Shown: piece by piece, positions 36,833 through 48,078 of the stretch
How positions within the stretch are numbered: the first letter of the stretch is position 1
How the letters are laid out: each line of letters opens with the position of its first letter
Source: Platycnemis pennipes
Lineage: Eukaryota > Arthropoda > Insecta > Odonata > Platycnemididae
Assembly: GCA_933228895.1 (NCBI GenBank)
Contig: OW121857.1
Location: forward strand, 2,418,001 to 2,482,000
Length of the DNA stretch: 64,000 nucleotides
Reading direction: 5' to 3'
Position numbers and translations under genes: made by a program
Notes under the pieces: model-generated
The model's database searches: none
The model's input: only the letters and a program-made list of their open reading frames with translations
What the model was told of the DNA's origin: nothing

Positions 36833-38526
36833 TTAAGCTCCTATTTGAAGTGCCTATTTTGAAATTTTAAGTGCCCATTTAGGCTTCCCATTTCTTCATT
36901 ATAGTGCCTAAATGCTTAGTTATCACGTATCTACTTATAAAATGCAGTTCCATGATTTGCACATGCTAAAGTCCCGTAATGACAAGTATTGAAAGGCAAT
37001 CGCCTATTACTTTCATGTGAATGAATTTATCCCCAATAACTCTTACATGGCTAATTAATCCGGTAGTTTGTTTATAGAGCTTTAATATATGAACACCAAC
37101 CCAAATGGTTTCATTTGCCAAAAGTTATAAAACTGGTCCTCAGTGTAAGCGGCCAAGTTGAAAAAAGCGCACAGTTTTGTGTCCTTATAATGAATAATTA
37201 TTCAATCACAACAGGTTGAGGCCAGATGACATATTAAATGCATGCAGCTCGAAGTTTCCTTCTTGTGTGTCGGCGGCGTTATATTTTTTGAATTGCAAGC
37301 AAATCACAATGTGAAATGCATCGCGAATAAAGCTGCGACCCTGAATATGAAGCAGTCGCCAAGGGAAGCGCCAGAACTCGTGGCATTTTTGCGACAGGAC
37401 GCGTCGATGGAGGCCGCTCCTGTCAACCCTCTGTCAATTCCATCGTTTCCACTCTGTTTCCCTTCCAAAGTGAGGTCTCTCCATCCATAGAGAACACAAC
37501 GGAAGAAATAACAAGGAACACATCCACTATGGCGCACATCTCGAACATTTTCTCTTCTGCAGTGACCCTGTCGCACCCTGCCGTGTTGCCTTCCCCACGT
37601 ATCCTCCTTCCTTTCGCCCTTTTGATGTACCGGACCCTTTTACGGGAGTCATCCACTTCCATGTAAGCGCCACTTCCATGTATGGGAGCGCCACTTTCAT
37701 GTAAGGGTGTTCTACTTTTTTCGTGCAAAAATTTATTAATATCAATTAAACAATTATGGTAAGGCGAGCATTTTTTTACAATCCTAAATTCTGCATAATA
37801 TTGCGCATCTTATATTAGTTTCTCGTCAAAACGACATTTCTCTTTACATTATTAATCTGGAAATTTTACTGCAAGAAAAATGCTCTGCCGTTTTGCCACG
37901 TATAAAATATTTGATTCTCAGCGTCTTTTTCTTCAAACATATTATGGAAAGGCCAAATTATTTTACTGTCAATCGATAGAAGCGCCAAAAGATGGACACC
38001 TACTTCATAATTAGGTGGAGCCTCCTTAATTGGTCACTGGCACTGATTGTTGAAAAAGTCAATTGCCAAAATAGGTTTGCTGTCCAGCGAATTAGATGTC
38101 CAACATTTTTAGACACAAGCTTCAATGGAGTCGTGAAGTCGCAGCCATTGTATCGGCGCTGAATGGATGGATGCAGGAGGCACTCCATCCATCAAATCGC
38201 GATTTGTTCAGTAGCTTGCGTCCAGTCCCTGGTGGATTTCAGAGGAGAATGCTGGGCATCTTCCTTTTTTCGAGACAGGGGTTGACACTATCCACGGTCG
38301 CAGTGGGGAAGTGGAGAGCATGAAGATCGATTGGTGCTCGCACAGTCAGTCAATCGATGGATCTCAGGTGCTGATGGAATGGACCCAGAAGGGAGTGGGC
38401 AGAAGTTGAACTTCAATTGTATTCCTTTATTCACTAAGACATGCGTCGGTAGAGTTTATCACGTCTTGGAGTAAAATCAAATAGAGTATCAGTGCCACCC
38501 ACTGGTTTATTTTTATCTCCACTTGG

Positions 38527-38556
38527 CTTTCAGCACACTAATGGTGTCGTCATCAG
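38527..38556 (-). other. CTGATGA-hairpin-GAAA motif
   Basis: The minus strand reads CTGATGACGACACCATTAGT followed by GTGCTGAAAG: a CTGATGA box, an ACAC/GTGT stem, then GAAA. A second CTGATGA box lies 38 bases away (near 38592). The motif is like those at 2136, 17631 and 57761. Whether it belongs to a mobile element is not clear. Confidence 0.4.
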
Positions 38557-38615
38557 TTATGTTCCGTTCAGTTCAGTGGTGTCATCATCAGTTTAGTTGC
38601 ATTGTATACACACTG

Positions 38616-39460
38616 ATAATAATAATAATAATAAAGTTTATTGTTCTAGGACCTTGTCCTATGGAACATAAATAATTTTACACAATTTGACTCTGCAGTG
38701 AAAACAGAATTAAGTACTTGTCTAACTAAATGCATACAATCAGAAGAGAATTATACAGAAAAAGAAATGACTTCACATTTAGAGATCAACTACTGCGGAG
38801 GGATGAAGTAACTAAATAATAAAATAAATGGATAAAGTAACTCAATAAAAGTAGCCAGTGATGCGATTCTACAATTTTACAAAATTAAGGATTACCTTAT
38901 ATTAAATTTTATAAAACATTTGACAGAAATAAACAGAAAAGGAAAACCTGTATTTGAGTAATAATATCACATAGTAAATAACATTTATAGATTACAATGT
39001 AACATTACAATATTTTCGGTATTCAATCATAATTAAGTTTTTTGACATACTTAGCAGTACCAATAATAATAGCTTTAGATTTATGCGGCTAAAGTTTTAG
39101 TAAATTCCTCCTGGCCCAATCACAGATATGGTTTACATCTTCATTTAATTTTTTAATGGCATTATCGATCTTTGTTGGATGACAGTCAAGGTAAATTTGT
39201 AAATCGTCTGCGTAGAGGTGATAGTTCGAGTGGGAGATAGAACGTGGTAAATCTCATGCTAATCATGGTAATCTAAGTGCTTACGCAATTCATCAATATG
39301 AGCTGGTAACGACTGAGCGTTTACATGACATATATTCAGATATATGATCAGAGAGAGGAAGTGGATAGAGGGGGTGTGCTGAGAGCAGGTGTTGTTGGAG
39401 GGATACGATGCGGAAGTGACAATCAGATTCAACCTCAAGTATCGGCGCAAAAAAGGTAGA
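38616..39460 (-). mobile_element. Jockey-like LINE with internal deletion
   Basis: On the minus strand the 5' side (39259-39380) reads YLNICHVNAQSLPAHIDELR, the start of the APE-type endonuclease ORF. Within a few tens of bases the frame turns into SHSNYHLYADDLQIYLDC, the YADD catalytic box of the reverse transcriptase. KIDNAIKKLNEDVNHICDWA and an in-frame stop follow. Most of the endonuclease and the N-terminal reverse transcriptase are therefore missing. The 3' end is an AT-rich UTR and a (TTA)n tract (38616-38634), the typical tail. Confidence 0.85.
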
Positions 39461-39712
39461 ACGCTGAACTTTAAGCATTTGTATGAAATTCTGCCAAAGC
39501 CCCATAGAGTCGTGTAATATATCGTTTTACTCCTTGTTTATTTGATTATAACATTAATACATTAAAAAGTGTTTAAACATAAACGTTTAGCTTATACGGT
39601 GGAAATAGTGAAAAAGAACACGCGAAAAACTAGGAGAACGGCGAAACGGTCTTCTTCTTCATCTCGTCACCGGCAAAATATTTGATTGGTGCACTTCATT
39701 GTTTTAATTATA

Positions 39713-41010
39713 CGAGGGTACGGTGAAAAGTTCTTGGCCTGACAATGAAAGACTGCGATTTTCATTTAAAAAATGATTTTATTTTTCTACGTAATCTCCC
39801 TTGACCTCAACACACTTGGTCCATAGTTTACCCAACATCCGAACAAATATTCTTCCCGGAAGTGAGAGTCTGGAAGGCCGTGAAAATATCCATCTACGGC
39901 CCTCTCAACTTCTTCATTGGACGCGAAGTGCTTCCAAGAAACAAATTTCTTCAAGTTTGGGAATGGATGGAAGTCTGAGGGTGCTAAATCAGGAGAATAG
40001 GGGGGATGACCGAGCAAATCGTACCTGATATCCCGTAGTTTTCCCATCGCCAACGCACTTGTGAGCAGGTGCGTCGTCCTGGTGAAAGATGATTTTTTTC
40101 TTCTTCAACCCAGGCCTCTTCTCGAGAGTTTTGCATCCAGCTGGTCAAGTAGGTTGGCGTAATATTCGCCTGTAATTGTTCTGCCTTTTTCAAGGTAATC
40201 AATTAACAGAATCCCTTTCGCATCCCAAAACACACTGGTCATGACCTTTCCGGTAGATGCGATCGACTTTGCTTTCTTTGGCGCGGAACCACCAACTTCC
40301 ACCCATTGCTTTTTCTGCTGTTTGGTTTCTGGTGTGTAGTGGTGGACCCATGTCTCATCCATGGTGGCAAATCGCCACACAAAATCGGTCGGATACCTCT
40401 TTAATCGGTCCAAATATTACTCTGAAAGTCGTTTGCGCATTTGTTTTTGATCGGCATTCAGCAACTGCGGCACCCACCTTGCGCAGAGCTTTCGCAACCC
40501 TAGTTCTTCGTGCAAGATGTTTCGCACCCTTTCTTCCGATACCCCCACGGCCTCAGCTATCTCACTCACCTTCACTTGCCTATCGTCTAACACGATATCG
40601 TGCACTTTTTCAATGATTTCCGGTGTGGTTACGGTTTTTGGCCGTCCTTAACGTGGGTCTACTTTGAGGGATGTGTGACCACGTTTAAATTCAGCTGCCT
40701 ACTTTTTAACGGTTGACATTGAAGGAGCAGAGTCCCCGTACCCTTTTGTTAATTTCGGTTGAATTTCCTTAGGGGTAAATCCATCGAAAACGAGGAATTT
40801 TATAACCGCACGATATTCAATTTTAACGTTAAACAATAAGGACTACAACATAACAATACTGAAACCATACGTGTAAACACACTAGTTGAGAGAACAAGTT
40901 AAAACTTGCCTTACGAACTAATGGCACATGCACCCATGCAGGAATAAAAATTTTTCGCTGATTGCAACACCATCTCTGTGTCAGGCCGAGAACTTTTCTC
41001 CTTACCCTCG
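39713..41010 (-). mobile_element. Mariner DNA transposon, full length (1298 bp) but inactive
   Basis: The terminal inverted repeats are about 32 bp. Left: CGAGGGTACGGTGAAAAGTT then CTTGGCCTGACA. The right end read inward has CGAGGGTAAGGAGAAAAGTT then CTCGGCCTGACA. They differ at three positions. Both ends abut TA (39711-39712 and 41011-41012), the mariner target duplication. One transposase relic fills the interior on the minus strand. Confidence 0.96.
39787..40840 (-). pseudogene. Mariner transposase, broken by stops and frameshifts
   Basis: Parts run in order on the minus strand. The N-terminal helix-turn-helix region is EYRAVIKFLVFDGFTPKEIQ, then two in-frame stops near 40700 and 40650. 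The second helix-turn-helix is KVSEIAEAVGVSEERVRNIL. The catalytic domain has first aspartate in FATMDETWVHH, second in FHQDDAPAH (in another frame, after a stop near 40095) and third in PPYSPDLAPSDFHPF, consistent with the D,D34D triad of mariners. All three acidic residues can still be read, but the frame is broken at least four times, so no active enzyme is expected. The C-terminus (HFREEYLFGCW) ends near 39787. Confidence 0.93.
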
Positions 41011-43431
41011 TAGAGAGATCGACGTCTCCGGATTAAAAATATTTTTTAAAATTAAATTTTACCCATTCTTTGATTTTTAAGATGGCCTAAGGTTAGATTT
41101 CAATTTCCGAGGTGTAGAAAAGTACATGAATATCGAGGTTACGTATGCTATATGGAAAAAATATTTCAAAACTTTTCATGTAAGGAAATATTGTTCCTCT
41201 TACTTAAAATAAATCACGAAGACGAAAATCGCTCCGCGGCAATGCACACTACCATTTCACACTGTTGGCAATAGTGAACTCCTGGTCGCGAGCGGCTCAA
41301 ATCTCTAATAATACGTCCGTTGAGTGCTATGTAAGAAAAGCACGCATATAAACTATCTAAACACTCAATACATTTAGTTAACGTTTAATTTCTAATCATT
41401 TATCATTTGAAATTGTCTTCATAAGTAACAAATACATGACGAAACTAAAGAAAATAACACTGAATTAATATAAAAAACATTTCGGTTGAAATTTGGCTTT
41501 TCTCTACCTTCCGCACAGGGTCTTCTTCTGTTCTCCCAATTCCCATCCTCCGTATTTCGCCTTCCAAAGGTATTCCGTATATTTCCAGTTCTCCCTCGCA
41601 GCAGAATATCCCTCCTGCCTTCGGGCTGTCCCATCCCATTATGCTGTCAACGATCAGAGAATCCGCCGTCATTTGGAAGTTCTCTAATGCCTTTCTCCTC
41701 CGCTCCCGCCCGGCCTTCCAACCTTCTTAAGGGAACAGATTGGTTCTTCTGCGCCATGGGGGAAAATGAAGATCACAATTCGTTATGTTCCCGTGTAGCG
41801 GGCGGGGGGAGGGGGGGGGGGGAAGGTGTAACGGCTTAGCTCCCCCCCTTCTGAGCCGGCAGGAAGACGGAACTGGCCTTGCACGCGATTCCACTTACTC
41901 GATGAGTTTCATTCACTCTTTCAAGATTTCTCTGGAATGTTAAATGCCTTAGAAAAGGATTGGAACTTCTCGGTAGGGGGTGAGGGATTTAATAATCGGG
42001 GGGTCGTAGAAATGCAGAGGATCGGTCGGAGATCGTAGAAATACAGGAATAATGAATCTATTCCTCACTTTTTTCTTTCTAGGATACAAGAGCTTGGCTT
42101 GTTTGCGGGAAATAATCTCTCTTACAGATACATGCTTGCTTGTTTTGTATTTGGAATTTTTTAATGCCAGCACCCTGGACACCTTATACAATGTTTTCAC
42201 TCGAAGGAGAAATACACAAATGTAATAGCCAGGATGACTCCGGAGTAATTAATCGCCCCTCAGTAGTGGGCCATTACCTGCAGTAAATCTATTTGCGCTG
42301 TTGGCACCCAGGACATGGAATGGTACTCCATATTCCATGAAAAGTCAGTGATTCAAAATTCAGTCTCTGAAAAGTTCACTGGTGGCCTTCAAAAATAGAT
42401 TATTCGATGAAATACTACTGCTGGAAAAGGGTATACGACACACTCATGTGTTTTTTTCTTTTTTTCTTTTTTGTTCTTAATGTTTCAATATTTGCTTTTA
42501 CTCACCTCCCTTCCGAAAAATTCCGTACATATTTTCTGTACAACGTTAGGAATTTTACAGAATGTCTGTAGAAACAGTTCCATCTCTGCGGAGTTATACA
42601 TACAAACGTCTACGGGAAAGTGATTTCTGTAGAAAGATGTGATGTCGTACTGTTTCTACGGAATATTTTGTGAGGATAAGTTCCAAATTCCATAGTGTAA
42701 GCAAGCCCAGAATGTCACCTCAGAATATCTTCTCGTCATCCCTCTCGACTATATCCTAAGGAAGGAGCATATTTAGGTACAAATACATTTTAAAATGAGA
42801 ATACATAGTTAGAAAAAAGGATTTTTATTCCCAATAAGTTTATTTTGAACCGAGATACTAATTTGACTCTGGAGAACTCCAGATGCTGCACATGAAAACT
42901 CCATCTTTGTTTTTTGCGTCCTGTGCATTTATCTTGATTTTGAAGTTATCCTAAAATACTTTCTGTTCAGTATCAAGTGGAGCAGTTTTGTTTGTTAATG
43001 CATGTTGAGCGGAAAGTTATATCATTATTGGTTAAAATATATCTACGAATAGGCAAGTAGTCAGCGGCCGCGTTTGAGATATTGAAAGCGTCGATCACAA
43101 AAGTGTGGAATGGCCCGGTGCCATGAAGGTCGCCTTTTTGGCCTTTGGGTCTAAGTACTATCATTGAGTAGAAAATTTTCCTTCACGGCATCGTGGAAAT
43201 CGTACCTACTTTTATTTCTCTTGGGATAACTATATTTCTAATAGTTCCGCTTCCCTCGTAGATGAGTTTGCTGCCATTATTCCTTATTGCAAGGTTTTGA
43301 TACTCCGACCCTAGCGTTCCTTTGATAGCTTTGGACATAAAGTGTAGTAGGAGACATGTTTTTAGTAACTGAAATTAGGGTGAATATTGCATTTATGCAT
43401 ATTTGTGATTTTGTATCACTTACTGAAATAT

Positions 43432-43888
43432 AAGTGGACGTCCATTAATTACGTGAGGCGCTTAGGGGTCGATCCTAATCTCACCTCACTAACATGATTC
43501 ACCACTAAAATATGGCCGAACACAATAATATTTATCGCGATTATGCGAACTCCACAAAGTAGCACAGTAGCCCCTCAATTGTTTAGCCACCACCGGAATG
43601 CCAAACGCGCAATTTTCTCACTGACTAGTATGTTCTTAGTAGTCTTAAATACTAGTCTCAAATAGAAATTACTAAGCAAATTATAATTATGTTTTTTTGA
43701 TAAAAACAACAAAATGAACCACAGATTAATGTATTGACACAAAAAATACGCATTTTGAATAGATTCACGTGAGATTAGTGGGGGGAGGAGGGGGGGGGGA
43801 GCCAAATTTCACGGCATCTCAGCAAGGGGGGGGGGGGGTCGAAAAATCGCCAAAGTCGCCTCTCACGTAATTAATGGACGCCCCCTAA
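43432..43888. mobile_element. MITE with inverted ends containing CGTCCATTAATTACGTGAG
   Basis: GTGGACGTCCATTAATTACG at 43434 is repeated inverted at the right end (CACGTAATTAATGGACGCCC). The interior of about 410 bp is non-coding and includes long poly(G) runs (43785-43840) near the right end. The superfamily is not assigned. Confidence 0.82.
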
Positions 43889-46735
43889 TTGAAAGAAGTT
43901 GCTGAAAATCAATTGAAGTCAGGAGTTGTCCAGCTTTCAATAAATGATTGAAAGATATGTTATTAATGCAGCATTTGACTTTAGATCGTTCTTATTCAGA
44001 GGCCAAAATTGTAGGTGAGCAACAGAGAATGTGGTTGCAGACCTCATTTCTAATTAATATAAACAGCGCCACTAGTGGATGAATGTCCACATTACTTAAG
44101 GTAATGTGGAATTGAAGAATGATAACACATGCAGGGGCAAATAGAGTGTTAGAGCACGTTTCACCGCTTCATAGATTCCAGAACCACCCCCGGTATATCC
44201 AACAAACGGTCTACTGGCCTGTGATTGGCAGTTGGATGTCAGACTCGAACAACAAATAACCAGGTACTTATCATACCTGTTACCGTTTTCAGTACTGAAA
44301 ATCAAACTCGATACATTCATAACCGCACGAGTGCGCCGTTTACGCTTGCCGAATTGAGTATGCGTTAATTGGTTGGATTTCCAATCACGAAATGAATGCC
44401 GGGTAAAACGGGCCTTTATGATTGTCGACCGATGATGGCGATCCAATCGCACGATCCGAAATGTCGTGTCGCGAGGGATATTTCCCTCCCACAGCCGGGA
44501 GGGCATGCGACCGGCACGAGAGAGCCGTTCAAATTGAAACTGGAGCTCGAACATTGGCCCTTCATCCATTGATCATGGAGATTGATCTCACCTCGCCTGC
44601 CCTGGCAATCCATTAGCACTTCGGAGCGTGGCGCAAAAAATGTTGGAGGAGGAAACAAATTGCGGTGAAGGCTCTTCCGGGTCGGACGTGGATCTGGGTT
44701 TCTCGGGGAATACCGGTAGATGTCGCGCGAATGCCTCGCCACGAGCTCGTCATCTGTTTCGCCGTGACGCGTTGGAAGATCCTTCCCGCTAGCGCCTTCA
44801 TATCTGGACCATTAACATAATTTGAGCGGCTGTTCTTCGGGAAAGTAACATTATTCCATATCATCAATGAAAAAAGATGTGCCAAAATGTTGATCTATTC
44901 AATTTCTTTACAACAAAGGGATATTAAAAAATAAGCCCCGGTCAAGTTGTGGGGATAAAAGAAAATGGACAATTTTTGCGTTTCGTAATCACGTGAGGTC
45001 CCATGCGTGGAATTCCTCTTCTTTTCCAACGTGTAAATACCAGGAAGGTATTTCGTTAGTAAAAAAAAGGAAGATTTATTTATTTTGAATGGACTGTTTG
45101 ACTTCTTTCGTTTACTCGAACATCAAATAAATGTATCCTTCGTTGTTTCCTGCAAGACGGAATTGGTTCTGTTTATTTTCAGTAAAGCTGTGTTGTTAAT
45201 TTTTGAAATTGGATTTTATCGGAATATGGATTTTTGTAATTAAAGACATTGCCTGCTTTTCATCAAAGTATTTTCTGATCAACATTAAATTTCAAGTTCT
45301 CTAAAAAATACCAGTAATGTACAACTACTCTTTACAATTACATTCAGCAATGGAGGAAATTTTTGTGCCATTCATATGCCGCTAAAAATAAAGTACCTGA
45401 TCTTCTGGATGGAATTGCTACTGTAGAGTGGTTTGCAGGGAACTATTTAAAAAGTTGTTTATTTTTCGTCAATCAAGTCATGCAATTCCTTTTGGTTTTC
45501 GACAGCAATTTGTGATTAATCCGGCGCTTATTGAGTATAGCAGAAAAAATGGCGTATTTGGTTTCTTGTTTTGTCATATTTTACCTCAAATAAATTCGAA
45601 TTGCGTTTTTATTTCAATGTCTTTAAAAATTATATTGATATTGAAAATATTTTTTCTAAATTCAATCGTCCGAGGAGTTGAAGACTCTCTCCCCGTCGGC
45701 GGCTTAACACGGTTGTTTGTCATTTTCTCCCGTTTGATCTCCCCAAGGCAAGAACCCTAATTGCCATCAACTTCCATTGGCCGTCTTTTTCATGGCTAGG
45801 CTTATGAAGTGTTTTTTTATTCATCCGAATTCGAAATTCTTTCGTCCAAAGAGTTCTAATATATTTTGCAGTTTCTAATGCGCCCTTAACAGCAGAAATA
45901 ACATGTATGAGTTGAGGTTTACTTTTATCATTCGTAAAATACTTATTTTGGTCCGGATTTCTTAAAAGCCGATCACTCGATGAAAAAACGATGGTATGTT
46001 TTTAATCCTGGTAGCTTGGATGCAGTTAATTCTGACTGTGGAGTCGGACACGGTTTGTCTCCCATTGGCAAAAAGTAGCACTGAGGCGTTGAACATCCGA
46101 TTAGAGGTGATGCATAGAATGGTGTGCAGTATGGAAGAGTCCATTGCGACATTGAGATAGTGACTCTGAATCTGAACTTCAGATCCGCTTTCTGAAGATG
46201 CACGAGGGAAATGGAAGGCCATCGGGATAAACATCAACGCAGCGGAATCCGAAAAAATAAATCTGTGATGAAATTATCCAATGTTGCGAAAGGCTACAAC
46301 TGCAATTCATAACACGGTTGATTCTGATGTCAAAAACAGCTTTCAGTATTGAAGAGCCTGGTCAGGTCAGGGTTTATTCTTCGCATTTGTCACCGTTCAC
46401 TTCATCTTACTGTTCTTCTGGGACGGTCCGCTGCAAGGACAGTACAGCTTCAATTTCGGCGATTTCAACTTCTTTGAGCTTTTTAATACGAAAACTAACT
46501 GAACGTACCACTGAATGAATCTGATGAGGAAATTAATTACTTTCAGGGGTTAAAGATGATGTTTTATTCTCGGAAGGTCTGCAGGGAACTTTCTTAGTGA
46601 ACTACCATGCATATGTTTCGTTCCGGTACCTATCAATATTTTTCTTACACATTGCCTGATGAATTGCAATTTATTCCTATAAGAAAAAGGAAATTCATCT
46701 TTGACAGACGAGGCAAAAACTAAATTGAACGCTAA

Positions 46736-47202
46736 AGCCTTGTTCACACGTTGCGTGTTTTCCGGGGTGGATTTCTTGCGTGCAGTGCCGTGGTGCTCTC
46801 TTGCCGGAAATTCCGGCTGCCCTGCGTGCTGGCAGCTTCCTTGAGGTTAGGTCCGGTGCTATGTCTCCTGTGTGTTTTGCTGACGGTTATTTTCACTGGC
46901 CAATCATCTTTCAACTTTTCATCACGTAATCAAAAGAATGGTTCTGCCTTTAATGGCATATTGTGTTTAAAAATGAGTGGAAATTTATGGACTAGGGATC
47001 AAGTTGTGGTGCTTGACGAAACTTGTTTCTATGCAGTTCGTAATCGGAACTGTCGCAATGAATATCATCGTGCTGAGGCTCGAAGAAGGGAAAGCAAGGA
47101 GGATACGTGAGATCCGACAGCCATCAGTGGAGCCAACCTAGCGGCCACCTTAATAGCACGCGCGAAATCCAGCTAGGAAAAACGCTCCGTGCGAACTGGG
47201 CA
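46736..47202 (+). mobile_element. PIF/Harbinger-like element with MADF-domain relic
   Basis: The ends AGCCTTGTTCACACG and (read inward from the right) TGCCCAGTTCGCACG begin imperfect inverted repeats of about 45 bp that include GTGGATTTC/CTGGATTTC and GCGTGC. The element is flanked by TAA on both sides (46733-46735, 47203-47205), matching the 3-bp TWA duplication of PIF/Harbinger transposons. The interior frame near 46975-47100 reads NLWTRDQVVVLDETCFYAVR then NRNCRNEYHRAEARRRE. This resembles the MADF/Myb-like second protein of these elements (W-x-R-D-Q-V-x-x-L, Y-A-V-R-N-R-N-x-R-N). The DDE transposase is absent. Confidence 0.8.
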
Positions 47203-48059
47203 TAACTTCGTGAATTGTTGGAATCTGAAAATAAACTTTCAAAATATGGGAAGTACGTGGTCTCAAAAATTAAATTACTCAATATCAGATCTAACATTAT
47301 GTTAAGGAATATATTAAATAATAAATTAAGGAATATATTAAGGAATATATATTAAGCACAGTCTTAATTTTTCGCTAGAGAGATCTATTTCCTCTTGCTG
47401 CTGTTGGGCTCCATTTTGGAAGCATTGTTGCAAGCTGCTTAAAGTTCCATGTTCGAAGGCACATTTATTTTTTGTGATTTACTCTAAACTAATCATTCTG
47501 AGGTTATAGGATGCATTCAATGAAATATTCCATTGGAGTCTCTGAGGAAATTTGACAGTTAGTCTTCAATGCATTTTATCGCTGATATATTCGCGTTACA
47601 AGCTTGAAATATGGTTTTGGAACATTATTAGGGGTGAGGCTGAATACACTTCATGGACTACAGGAAAGTGTTATCGGATTACTTCGGGAATTTTGAATAT
47701 TTACGAGTACTGGTGCTGAGATTATGGAATGTAATTAGTTTCCCGTGGTTGTACTGTTTTTCTTATGTGCCTTAAAGAAAACTTTTTAACTCTAAACCTC
47801 ATACACTTTTGAATTCGGCGATTATCATTTACGATTTGTCTTCGCTGATAATTTCCTTTACATAGGACGATGTCGTCAATACAGTCCGTCATCGAATATC
47901 GGGGTCTTGTGCTGAAATCTCGGGGAAAGTGGTGGAAGCAAGGAGGAGGGTGGACCGTTCCGGGGTGATTCATAAGTTGCACATCTTGAGCCGCGGAAAT
48001 AACTCCGTAAGCTCCAGTAAAGCAGACGTCCGAGGGTTCGGTGTTTCTGCTCGGAGGCT

Positions 48060-48078
48060 GGAGAGAGAGAGAGAGAGT
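48060..48078 (+). repeat. (GA)n microsatellite
   Basis: An uninterrupted run of alternating G and A of about 19 bases. A similar shorter GA tract lies at about 6408-6422. Confidence 0.9.

Noticed and set aside
44096..44569. 157-codon minus-strand open frame
   Set aside because: No domain or conserved motif; overlapping frames of similar length on both strands suggest chance.
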